Assembly: GCA_030549495.1 (NCBI GenBank)
Contig: JAUIRK010000860.1
Coordinates: 157,501 to 221,500 of the forward strand
Origin: Nectonema munidae
Lineage: Eukaryota > Nematomorpha > Nectonematoida > Nectonematidae
Length of the DNA stretch: 64,000 bases
Reading direction: 5' to 3'
The notes under the pieces were generated by a model, which worked only from the letters and a program-made list of their open reading frames with translations, had not been told where the DNA came from and did not search any database. This document shows positions 36,301-38,454 of this stretch, piece by piece; position 1 is the first letter of the stretch, and each line of letters begins with the position of its first letter. Position numbers and translations under genes: made by a program.

Positions 36301-37219
36301 TCGCTTTAAAAATGGAAAAAGTATTATGCTTCATAGGTAAGAAAAGTAAATTGTAAGAATTGTTGTCTTTTGTTCTTCTAGCTAGTGAATCGTATTGCCG
36401 AACAATATAAAAGCTACAACGTAATTCATTTTTACCCAAGTTATTTCATTTAGATATAGGTTAGCATGGCTGTCTCTACATGCCTGTCCTCGATACTCCA
36501 AGCATTTGGGTCGTTTTTTCGTTTTGTGTGTACAGGAAAAGCTTTGCACAAGACATTAATCAACACTCAAAATGTGGTTAAAAAAGCTGTGAAAATTATA
36601 TCATTAAAATCATAAAAAATAATCTTTGATATTTTGGTATTAACAAATAAAAATTAAGATGTACACAGGCAACAACGACTACAAAAAACACGTAGTTCAC
36701 TTTTTACTAAAGAAATCTGTAATCATCTTCTGTTTTGCTTCTTTCGGAGAAATCTTTTCAGCAAATATTTGTAATCATGTCTTCAAAGATTAGCAGTTGT
36801 GTCATTATTTAATACGAAACGGTAACAGTTTTTTGTTTCATTACGGTTTCATAATTAATGCGCCACTAAGAATAAACGCTAAAAATTGGAAAGTTTGGTA
36901 GCAACGCGGTTAAAATATCTTTCAGTGCACATAAAATGAAAAATAGGAGCAACATGTATGCCACGCTATAAGCGATGTAGCGGTCGTTTTATTTATCATT
37001 TCTTGATAGCCTTGCTTATAACTTACCTTTTTAGAAATGTAGACGATATTGATCTGTGGTCAGGAGGAATCGCCGAAAGAAATGTAAGATACGGAGTCGT
37101 TGGGCCGACATTTGCGTGCATCATTTCAAATCAATTTCTTCAGTTGAAGAAGGGAGACCGCTTTTGGTTTGAAAACGCGTACGTCCTCTATGGAAACAAA
37201 ATGAATGTGCTGAGTAGAA
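5071..37219 (+). CDS. Animal heme peroxidase gene (10 exons seen; first and last exons not found)
   Basis: Ten + strand exons splice into one open frame: 5071 (or 5123)-5356, 6812-6982, 14083-14235, 19391-19492, 19569-19679, 21699-21826, 21885-22126, 24859-25000, 33772-33974 and 37035-37219. Every junction has GT..AG and compatible phase. The roughly 560-residue product aligns block by block with the catalytic domain of myeloperoxidase, peroxidasin and insect chorion peroxidases. These extracellular or vesicular enzymes oxidise substrates with H2O2, for example in egg-shell or matrix cross-linking, hormone iodination or immunity. Seen: distal His (WGQFLSHD), Ca loop ([12 protein letters not shown]), catalytic Arg and ester Glu (DVRLNEQ), proximal His (FRFGHSQ), and Asn in [10 protein letters not shown]. 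The usual ester Asp before the distal His is Ser. No signal peptide, VWD, Ig or LRR domain is visible, so the subtype is undecided. The introns are full of transposons, but the frame itself is clean, which argues for a live gene. Confidence 0.9.
5449..5584 (+). mobile_element. TTAA mini-element, palindrome type A (intron 1)
   Basis: A 136-bp element with TTAA at both ends (5449-5452 and 5581-5584). The termini read CCCTTTCGTGACC and, inverted, TCCTTTGTGACC. The block GTATCATATAGGATAC occupies 5469-5484, exactly 16 nt after the left TTAA. Inverted AGACGA-type words (CGTCTGC, CGTCTGA) lie inside. It has no coding capacity. The TTAA target and terminal CCC are piggyBac features. A sister copy lies at 54420-54560. 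Confidence 0.82.
5585..6811. other. Rest of intron 1, AT-rich
   Basis: No terminal repeats or coding similarity recognised. Open frames at 5966-6211 and 6109-6468 overlap on opposite strands and look random. Confidence 0.5.
6812..6982 (+). CDS. Heme peroxidase exon 2 (distal histidine)
   Basis: Acceptor ATAG at 6808-6811 and donor GTATCT at 6983, phase 1 on both sides. It encodes [20 protein letters not shown], then [27 protein letters not shown] is the conserved block before the distal side. In WGQFLSHDL the His is the distal catalytic residue and the Gln is the halide/heme-pocket Gln. The residue just before the His is Asp in myeloperoxidase, lactoperoxidase and thyroid peroxidase, where it forms an ester with heme, but is Ser here. 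The Asp after the His (Ca ligand) is kept. Confidence 0.93.
6983..7228. other. Start of intron 2, no recognised repeat
   Basis: AT-rich DNA with no recognised element before the foldback MITE that follows. Confidence 0.45.
7229..7436. mobile_element. Foldback MITE with ~60-bp inverted arms (intron 2)
   Basis: The left arm (about 7229-7292) contains TTTTGAACAAAAATTTTTAA. The right arm (about 7374-7436) is its inverted counterpart, with ATTTTTGTTCCAAATAAAAA. The centre includes the palindrome GCTTCTTCAAAGAAGC at about 7303. It has no coding capacity. Half of a second copy, including that palindrome, lies at about 31940-32047. Confidence 0.68.
7750..7845 (+). mobile_element. TTAA-class terminus with G-tract/C-tract hairpin, leading into a satellite
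   Basis: TTAA (7750-7753) is followed by CCCTATTAGTGCTGGG, nearly the same 16-nt terminus as at 40433. An imperfect palindrome comes next, a second copy of AGTGCTGG, and then 18 G (7793-7810), TGTAAAGTG and 11 C (7820-7830). At 40453 the corresponding block is the simple palindrome GGCGTAAAACGCC, so the long G and C tracts look like an expanded version of the same palindrome. The opposite TTAA end was not found. Confidence 0.6.
7846..8876 (+). repeat. Satellite-like tandem array, ~150-bp unit, about 6.5 copies (intron 2)
   Basis: The marker word AAGTTTTTTA occurs at 8011, 8161, 8311 and 8461, an exact 150-bp period, then near 8612 and 8764 with 1-2 bp drift. Each unit also contains a version of GTGACAGCTCATCTCAAAAA and of ACACATGTATACCCATTTTC. 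The inner copies are most alike and the last two are the most divergent. It follows the TTAA-class terminus at 7750, so it may be carried by a transposon. It is noncoding; the open frame at 8797-9009 is fortuitous. Confidence 0.9.
9143..9334 (+). mobile_element. tRNA-like SINE, copy 1 (intron 2)
   Basis: A 190-bp block from GATCATCAAAGCTAAGTG to TACAATTTCTAGTTATA is repeated at 32066-32255 with high similarity. It has an A-box-like GGCTAGTTAGTTGA and a B-box-like CAGTTCAAACCTC spaced as in a tRNA-derived promoter, and no coding capacity. The two matching ends define the element. A full tRNA cloverleaf is not preserved. Confidence 0.6.
9335..9864. other. Intron 2 DNA with one hAT-like terminus
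   Basis: At 9520-9585 the minus strand reads GCAGTGATTCCTAACC followed by a C-rich subterminal stretch, resembling the hAT ends elsewhere in this window. No partner end was found, so it is a single-ended fragment. The remainder is unremarkable. Confidence 0.4.
9865..10720 (+). mobile_element. Internally deleted hAT transposon (ZBED/SCAND3-like), 0.86 kb (intron 2)
   Basis: The ends are CAGTGGTTCTTAAC and its inverse GTTAAGAACCACAG. Near-matching 8-bp flanks (CTCTAGCT on the left and GTCTAGCT at 10724-10731) fit the hAT target duplication, with 3 extra bases at the right edge. It contains one open frame, 9928-10509. Confidence 0.82.
9928..10509 (+). CDS. Truncated hAT transposase (C-terminal dimerisation domain kept)
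   Basis: A 193-residue open frame in the hAT element at 9865-10720. Residues about 110-190 ([20 protein letters not shown], then [20 protein letters not shown]) match the C-terminal hAT dimerisation domain of ZBED5/SCAND3/FAM200-type transposases, where the pattern is FW..L...YP..... L.PF.TTYLCE.GFS....K...RN.L. The BED zinc finger and the catalytic DDE core are absent. The upstream 100 residues are not clearly hAT-like. The frame is open, but it cannot encode an active transposase. Confidence 0.78.
   Translation: MKTFGIKKCILINVFPSVAKLFLFNVFINPDCMMQTINNFALKIKHHFKSHTCFAIKQLKTIFRRNNRSNDIWITTTFSVSESNNDDSDVAAKVEFLQIRENSQLKLDFSEQALTSFWAKLKTIYPILSKRAMIFLLQSPSTYCCETGFCAMMSLKTSARNKLAIDSDTRCCLSSITPCFEKLLSDKQYQPSN
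10732..11803. other. Intron 2 DNA, nothing recognised except a G-tract
   Basis: AT-rich, with a G-rich run at about 11258-11275. The open frame 10997-11179 has no recognisable similarity. Confidence 0.45.
11804..13101 (+). mobile_element. Tc1/mariner-superfamily element with ~55-bp inverted ends (intron 2)
   Basis: The left end GGGTGTCCCAAAAAATGTAT and its inverse at 13093-13101 extend into long inverted repeats (about 11804-11862 against 13043-13101). The right flank is TA; the left TA has mutated to TT. The 1.3-kb length is normal for the superfamily. Confidence 0.87.
11989..13024 (+). pseudogene. Tc1/mariner transposase, broken by stops and frameshifts
   Basis: It starts [19 protein letters not shown] and soon meets a stop. 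The DDE core can be read downstream in pieces. [10 protein letters not shown] (first Asp) lies at about 12450, and [14 protein letters not shown] near 12550. The longest intact frame (12632-13024) has [15 protein letters not shown] (second Asp) and [20 protein letters not shown] (third Asp). Thirty-six residues separate the second and third Asp, so this is not a classic DD34D mariner. The [10 protein letters not shown] motif, normally LTPLDFFLWG, marks a family common in arthropods. A dead copy. Confidence 0.82.
13216..13324 (-). mobile_element. TTAA mini-element, palindrome type D, half palindrome (intron 2)
   Basis: 109 bp between TTAA at 13216-13219 and 13321-13324. The left terminus is CCCTATGAGGACCAGAATT. 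The right terminus, inverted, is CTCACTCTTTGAGGATTAGT followed by GTGACACC, which is only the first half of the type D palindrome seen at 22998. Confidence 0.72.
13653..13689. repeat. (TA)n microsatellite
   Basis: An uninterrupted TA run of about 37 bp, shortly left of a TTAA mini-element. Confidence 0.95.
13730..13867 (+). mobile_element. TTAA mini-element, palindrome type B (intron 2)
   Basis: 138 bp, TTAA on both sides. The left terminus is CCCATTAAGTACC, followed by TTAGACGATATC. The internal words GCAGACTA and GCAGACGA are present. Block GTTCCCAAATGGGAGC lies at 13831-13846, 17 nt from the right TTAA. Sister copies are at 22267, 35407 and 51359. The same palindrome flanks the piggyBac-like gene at 59 kb. 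Confidence 0.82.
14083..14235 (+). CDS. Heme peroxidase exon 3 (Cys-rich connecting segment)
   Basis: Acceptor CAACAG ending at 14082, donor GTATGC at 14236, phase 1 on both sides. It encodes [20 protein letters not shown], then [20 protein letters not shown] and DACTIG. The pattern CC.....PECLPI...S.D..F.....KCM.FTRS matches the peroxidase segment between the distal-His block and the Ca loop (CFPI..P..DP.F....KC..F.RS). The last base joins GC of exon 4 to make Gly-Pro-Arg. An overlapping minus-strand frame is its shadow. Confidence 0.9.
14236..14805. other. Start of intron 3; poly(A)/poly(T)-rich, no gene
   Basis: A run of about 28 A starts near 14642, followed by alternating A- and T-runs to 14745. 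This may be the tail of a retroposon, but no body is recognised to its left. The minus-strand open frame 14440-14643 shows no similarity. Confidence 0.5.
14806..15216 (+). pseudogene. Non-LTR (Jockey/CR1-like) reverse transcriptase fragment (intron 3)
   Basis: The open part encodes [19 protein letters not shown], then [18 protein letters not shown] (fingers/palm motif A with its catalytic Asp), [13 protein letters not shown] and [20 protein letters not shown] (motif B). Reading stops before the F/YADD motif C. The endonuclease and the C-terminus are missing, so this is a truncated LINE piece, probably of the Jockey/CR1/L2 group to which the 43-kb copy also belongs. Confidence 0.85.
15217..15534. 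other. Intron 3, AT-rich, nothing recognised
   Basis: The minus-strand open frame at 15253-15504 overlaps highly AT-rich DNA and shows no motif. Confidence 0.4.
15535..15792 (-). CDS. Unrecognised 85-residue open frame of higher GC (intron 3)
   Basis: The minus-strand frame reads [20 protein letters not shown], then [20 protein letters not shown] and [20 protein letters not shown], ending CLWPTF and a stop. It is acidic and richer in G+C and in balanced codons than the surrounding intron, which hints at a former or present coding segment. I do not recognise the family. It could be a piece of a transposon ORF or a small antisense gene. No splice partner was identified. Confidence 0.25.
   Translation of the reverse strand: MFFEDIISTILGASLSLIPDEGEAMMTLESQKYCPLSLVSDERDFLETRFCHIGDEDDWIVAVFDESSSMVERHDKIRSCLWPTF
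15793..19390. other. Rest of intron 3; GAGTCGG motifs and one foldback, otherwise plain
   Basis: GGAGTCGG-type words, direct or inverted, cluster at 15868-15895, 16718-16772 (GGAGTTGGAATCGG ... CCGACTCC) and 17432-17453. Such words recur in short dispersed repeats of many animals, but no element borders could be set. A foldback lies at about 19158-19288: CATCCCCTCTCCC is inverted to GAGGGGATGG, with GCTAAATA/TATTTAG arms. Open frames at 16582-16842 and 16658-16987 overlap on opposite strands and are not convincing. 17450-19150 is AT-rich with nothing recognised. Confidence 0.4.
19391..19492 (+). CDS. Heme peroxidase exon 4 (Ca-binding loop)
   Basis: Acceptor TTTTTTTAG ending at 19390, donor GTACGA at 19493. 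It encodes [20 protein letters not shown], then [13 protein letters not shown]. In [12 protein letters not shown] the Thr, Phe carbonyl, Asp and Ser line up with the calcium loop of myeloperoxidase (TSFVDASMVYGS). Phase 1 on both sides. Confidence 0.95.
19569..19679 (+). CDS. Heme peroxidase exon 5
   Basis: The preceding intron is only 76 bp (19493-19568). It encodes [20 protein letters not shown], then [12 protein letters not shown], matching the myeloperoxidase stretch ending CFLAGD. The donor GTCATT at 19680 is weak but gives the right phase and joins exactly to GDVR of exon 6. Confidence 0.9.
19680..21698. other. Intron 5, with a GC-richer block of unknown kind
   Basis: The block at about 20240-20880 is clearly less AT-rich than its surroundings. 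It contains ACCTGGACTTTCCATCCC, a TATA-like stretch and, near its right edge, the palindrome CCCAATTTGGG. It could be a solo LTR of an old retroelement or an unknown repeat. Neither matching terminal dinucleotides nor a target duplication could be fixed. The remainder is AT-rich and unremarkable. Confidence 0.35.
21699..21826 (+). CDS. Heme peroxidase exon 6 (catalytic Arg and heme-ester Glu)
   Basis: Acceptor CTAAG ending at 21698. It encodes [20 protein letters not shown], then [20 protein letters not shown] and YH. Arg and Glu in VRLNEQ correspond to myeloperoxidase Arg239 and Glu242. The following Gln, where myeloperoxidase has Met, is as in lactoperoxidase. LREHNRLA is the family signature. 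A donor at 21810 would put the next exon out of frame. The donor GTAGAA at 21827 gives phase 0 and restores [14 protein letters not shown], matching WDGERLYQEARKIV, so I chose it. Confidence 0.9.
21885..22126 (+). CDS. Heme peroxidase exon 7 (proximal histidine)
   Basis: The preceding intron is only 58 bp. It encodes [60 protein letters not shown] and [21 protein letters not shown] carries the proximal heme-iron His. The donor GTAAAC at 22127 leaves two bases (CA), which pair with the single T of exon 8 to make His. Reading on past it meets a stop at once (22128). Confidence 0.95.
22127..22605. other. Start of intron 7
   Basis: AT-rich DNA that includes the TTAA mini-element listed separately at 22267. 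22385-22605 shows nothing recognisable. Confidence 0.4.
22267..22384 (+). mobile_element. Diverged TTAA mini-element, palindrome type B (intron 7)
   Basis: 118 bp between TTAA at 22267-22270 and 22381-22384. The left terminus is CCCATTTAAGACC. Near the right end, TTTCCTTTGGGAAC is a damaged form of the GTTCCC...GGGAAC block. The AGACGAT word is reduced to GAAGACAA. Confidence 0.65.
22606..22981 (+). repeat. Tandem TTAACGAC units: alternating 87- and 95-bp monomers (intron 7)
   Basis: Monomers start at TTAACGAC 22614, 22701, 22796 and 22883; the next unit begins at 22978. Distances of 87, 95, 87 and 95 make a 182-bp dimer present twice. Each monomer carries three CAGACGAT or near-identical words and the left-type terminus GACCAGAATAA (or GACAAGA). 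This looks like a mini-element related to type C or D that first paired and was then duplicated. Confidence 0.78.
22978..23102 (+). mobile_element. TTAA mini-element, palindrome type D (intron 7)
   Basis: 125 bp, TTAA at 22978-22981 and 23099-23102. Block GTGACACCGGTGTACC lies at 22998-23013, exactly 16 nt from the left TTAA. The other terminus, inverted, is CCCTTTGAACACCAGAA. It shares both TTAAs with its neighbours. Confidence 0.8.
23099..23226 (-). mobile_element. TTAA mini-element, palindrome type C (intron 7)
   Basis: 128 bp. The left terminus is AGACCAGAATAATCAGACGA. Block GTCGACATATGTAGAC lies at 23191-23206, exactly 16 nt before the right TTAA (23223-23226). Close copies are at 37601 and 62574. 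Confidence 0.82.
23404..23900 (+). pseudogene. hAT remnant (ZBED5-like C-terminal region) (intron 7)
   Basis: The left part (23404-23460) resembles the hAT terminus TCACTGCTTCTTAACG with G-rich subterminal DNA. At about 23600-23750 the sequence gives YLCEAA-type words, then [20 protein letters not shown] in broken frames, the hAT C-terminal dimerisation region also seen at 53 kb. The right border is vague. It is too short and broken to encode a transposase. Confidence 0.6.
24180..24490. mobile_element. hAT-like MITE, degraded (intron 7)
   Basis: It begins GTGCTTCCCCAAATGTGGG with an AAATTCTTAG word shared with the MITE at 47869, and AT-rich DNA follows. The other end was not resolved. The open frame 23993-24259 crosses its border and is not a gene. 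Confidence 0.4.
24491..24858. other. End of intron 7
   Basis: No element recognised. A minus-strand open frame (24582-24878) overlaps the acceptor of exon 8 and shows no family resemblance. Confidence 0.4.
24859..25000 (+). CDS. Heme peroxidase exon 8
   Basis: Acceptor CGCAG ending at 24858, donor GTAATT at 25001. It encodes [20 protein letters not shown], then [20 protein letters not shown] and SKT. This is the variable segment between the proximal-His block and the GLDL block, where relatives show pattern L...FF......GG.D.L..GL...P....D.F.S. It was found by phase matching, since exon 7 leaves two bases and this exon gives one, followed by 47 codons ending in phase 0. Similarity alone is weaker than for the other exons. 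Confidence 0.78.
25001..26149. other. First part of intron 8, AT-rich
   Basis: Nothing recognised: no long open frame, terminal repeat or tandem array. Confidence 0.5.
26150..27135 (+). repeat. Dispersed AT-rich repeat, copy 1 (intron 8)
   Basis: 26420-26890 is similar in direct orientation to 45000-45760. 26160-26470 is similar in inverted orientation to 45770-46085. 27065-27130 is similar in inverted orientation to 45050-45120. So the same modules occur in both places but in a different arrangement, as in foldback-type elements. It is noncoding. A SINE-like segment (about 26905-27060) splits this copy. Confidence 0.75.
26905..27060 (+). mobile_element. tRNA-like SINE insertion (intron 8)
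   Basis: It contains a good B box (GGGTTCGATCCCC, about 26980-26992) and a weaker A-box-like region 40-50 bp upstream. The sequence is absent from the other copy of the surrounding repeat at 45 kb, which marks it as an insertion. No CCA-ready tRNA structure is evident, so I do not call it a tRNA gene. Confidence 0.5.
27136..27925. other. Intron 8 DNA
   Basis: 27175-27360 has inverted AACACTTTTTATC/GATAAAAAGTGTT words and may be a small MITE. The right edge holds TCTCGCTTCGCTCGATACGTAGG (27894-27916), similar to 55378-55401; see the repeat there. No gene seen. Confidence 0.35.
27917..28365 (+). repeat. Minisatellite, ~35-45 bp unit, about 11 copies (intron 8)
   Basis: Units contain versions of GATTCTAGGTCCTGTTAAAG followed by ATCATTGGTACCCCCGT. 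Length varies mainly in the C-run after GGTAC. The array stops where the reverse-transcriptase fragment begins. Related but diverged units resume at about 29325-29440. Confidence 0.88.
28388..29322 (+). pseudogene. Non-LTR (RTE-like) reverse transcriptase, C-terminal part (intron 8)
   Basis: The open frame 28388-28963 encodes [20 protein letters not shown], then [20 protein letters not shown] (motif C, FADD) and [20 protein letters not shown] (thumb). Past a break, other frames continue with [12 protein letters not shown] and a C-terminal segment ending near 29322 in the [10 protein letters not shown] block that is typical of the 3' end of these LINE ORFs. Motif B reads [10 protein letters not shown] rather than G..QG..LSP. 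The endonuclease and the first half of the reverse transcriptase are missing. It sits precisely between two stretches of the same minisatellite. Confidence 0.82.
29325..29440 (+). repeat. Diverged continuation of the 28-kb minisatellite
   Basis: Three to four imperfect units with AAGATCATTTGTACCCCTGT and similar words immediately follow the reverse-transcriptase fragment. Confidence 0.65.
29441..31939. other. Intron 8, mostly plain AT-rich DNA
   Basis: At 30285-30381 the minus strand begins CAGAGGAGTAGCTGGGCCCG, a hAT-like terminus with no partner found. A (GT)n-like run lies at about 31809-31830. A piece similar to the 26/45-kb repeat (GGAGCATACATAAAAATGC) is at about 31770-31790. No gene seen. 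Confidence 0.4.
31940..32047. mobile_element. Half copy of the 7.2-kb foldback MITE (intron 8)
   Basis: It shares TTTTTATTTGGAACAAAAAT and the palindrome GCTTCTTCAAAGAAGC with 7229-7436. The second arm is missing; a SINE copy begins about 20 bp later. Confidence 0.62.
32066..32255 (+). mobile_element. tRNA-like SINE, copy 2 (intron 8)
   Basis: Highly similar, end to end, to 9143-9334. It has the A-box-like GGCTAGTTGGTTGA and B-box-like CAGTTCAAACCTC, and ends TACAATTTCTAGTTATA. Confidence 0.62.
32256..33771. other. Last part of intron 8
   Basis: Plain AT-rich DNA with (AAT)n at 33315-33335 passing into (AAG)n at 33336-33372. The open frames at 32595-32807 and 33513-33855 show nothing recognisable. 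Confidence 0.5.
33772..33974 (+). CDS. Heme peroxidase exon 9
   Basis: Acceptor CTTAAG ending at 33771, donor GTATAT at 33975. It encodes [20 protein letters not shown], then [41 protein letters not shown] is the most conserved stretch of the family. The Asn hydrogen-bonds the proximal His in myeloperoxidase. The exon is much richer in G+C than the flanking introns. Confidence 0.97.
33975..34305. other. Start of intron 9 with a degenerate TTAG-type minisatellite
   Basis: 34070-34160 consists of irregular GTTAG/ATTAGTGT words. It is too irregular to call telomeric repeat. A short (CATA)n run lies at about 34266-34282. Confidence 0.45.
34306..35097. mobile_element. MITE-like element with inverted ends, hosting a nested hAT element (intron 9)
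   Basis: The left end AGAGATGTACCGGATATCG and the right end, inverted, AGAGATGTGTCGGATGTG define it. The right half (35010-35080: GAAGTATAAAACTTATGTTT, then TGGTATCCGTATCC) is also present near 62950-63075. The middle is occupied by the separate element 34375-34841. No target duplication was clear. Confidence 0.65.
34375..34841. mobile_element. Nested hAT-type MITE with perfect 8-bp target duplication (intron 9)
   Basis: The ends are TAGGGTT and AAACCCTA. The direct flanks GTTTCAAC at 34367-34374 and 34842-34849 are identical, the hAT target size. The subterminal parts are rich in CCGG and GGAACCG. A 26-bp hairpin lies in the middle: 34565-34590 inverted at 34622-34647, one mismatch, containing GTGTGCAAACGACAAAAG. 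Noncoding. Confidence 0.8.
35098..37034. other. Remainder of intron 9
   Basis: Apart from the TTAA mini-element at 35407 nothing was recognised. The stretches 35098-35406 and 35546-37034 have moderate AT content and no long open frame before exon 10. Confidence 0.45.
35407..35545 (+). mobile_element. TTAA mini-element, palindrome type B (intron 9)
   Basis: 139 bp. The left TTAA is mutated to GTAA; the right TTAA is at 35542-35545. The left terminus is CCCATTTAAGGCC, followed by GCAGACGATATC. Block GTTCCAAAATAGGAAC lies at 35510-35525, exactly 16 nt before the right TTAA. Confidence 0.82.
37035..37219 (+). CDS. Heme peroxidase exon 10 (last one seen)
   Basis: Acceptor TTTTTAG ending at 37034, donor GTAAGA at 37220. 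It encodes [20 protein letters not shown], then [20 protein letters not shown] and [20 protein letters not shown]. This matches NNIDIWMGGVSE...VGP..ACII..QF..L..GDRFWWEN of relatives. It ends in phase 1. The family normally continues with an R.I.CDN segment and a C-terminal Cys block, which must lie in a further exon. Read-through would give a stop after [12 protein letters not shown]. Confidence 0.95.
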
Positions 37220-37600
37220 GTAAGAAGTTATATTTTAAGATCACTCATTTTTAATTAACCAAAAAAGTACAGGATTTGAAGTTTTGAGAGCACTAAATAC
37301 TCAATGATTTTGTGGGTCACGCCAAAGATTCTTGAGGGCAGAGCAAAACACTAATCAAAGCCCTCACATCTAATATAAAACCCTGTTTATGTTTATGAGT
37401 TTATGGCAAATAGGAATACGTGAAAAAGAAAAAGATAAATGAAAGGAAAAAATGACAAAATTATAGTATACTAGACCGATTTCAAATAAATAGGATGAAC
37501 TATAAAAATGGTATATAAAGAGATTCGTTATATTATAACGATGGACATTTTGTTTCAAGAAAATTCAGTATCAGACAAAGTTCAGAGATTTTAAAACGCG
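37220..37600. other. Downstream of exon 10; no final exon recognised
   Basis: No reading frame with the expected CDN block was found here or, by eye, further right. AT-rich and otherwise unremarkable. Confidence 0.4.
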
Positions 37601-37728
37601 TTAACGACCAGAATACTCAGACGATATCTGATGTAAAGCAGAAGATTTGTATTTAAAAGGATTGATAAATGCAGACCATTTTATTTTGTAAAGTCGACAT
37701 GTGTAGACTGTGGTCGATAACTGCTTAA
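37601..37728 (-). mobile_element. TTAA mini-element, palindrome type C
   Basis: 128 bp from TTAA 37601-37604 to TTAA 37725-37728, nearly identical in layout to 23099-23226. Block GTCGACATGTGTAGAC lies at 37693-37708, exactly 16 nt from the right TTAA. Left terminus GACCAGAATACTCAGACGA. Confidence 0.83.
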
Positions 37729-37816
37729 CTTAAAAATATCCATTTGTGAAAATGTAGCAACTATACAAAAGAAAGAATTTTTTTGCAGCAAAAATTTTAA
37801 ATTTGTAATGAAATGT

Positions 37817-37937
37817 TTTTATCTTTTTGAGGACCAGTGTCCCAAGAAATGAAAATCCTCTGCTTTGAATATATAAATTTCCATTGAAAAAGAAAGCAGA
37901 TGAATAGTCTTCAAAATTTTGGTCCTCAAAGGGTTGT
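37817..37937 (+). mobile_element. TTAA mini-element, type D, palindrome lost
   Basis: It aligns with 22978-23102: GAGGACCAGTG at the left and, at the right, GGTCCTCAAAGGGTT. The palindrome between CAGTG and CCCAAG is deleted and both TTAA flanks have mutated. An old copy. Confidence 0.66.
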
Positions 37938-38454
37938 ACCTACTTCAGGAAACTTTTTTAAAGGGTACATCAATTTATATTATTTCTACATGTACCTTCA
38001 CACGAATATTATCAACGTTAACAGAAATATACCGCAGGTCTTTTTGCTTGATTTCATTAAGTTCGTAAATCTGTTTTGTTATAAGGCAAATTGAAATTGT
38101 AAATATACAAAGAAAATGTATGCTGTAAAGATAATAATATAAGTGTTGACTTCAAATGCAAGCATGTAAAAAATCATTCGATGGACAGGATAACTTTATC
38201 CTAAACCTAACGTAATAAATCTTTGAAAGAAATTTTTGCAGTACACCAAGATTTTATTCTGTAATAAACTTCTCAAAACCAATCTTTAGAACATATTTTA
38301 CTATATATATTGCACAAAATGTAATCAAACTCAAACCTTCTGATACGATACTAAACGTATCTTTTTAAAGTGTTGATGAAGAAAGAAAGATTTATTCATA
38401 CAATTATAAAAAAATAACAGTTCGTTACATCAGTAAGACAAAATGTTTACAAAT
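37938..38454. other. AT-rich intergenic DNA
   Basis: Nothing recognised. Confidence 0.45.
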
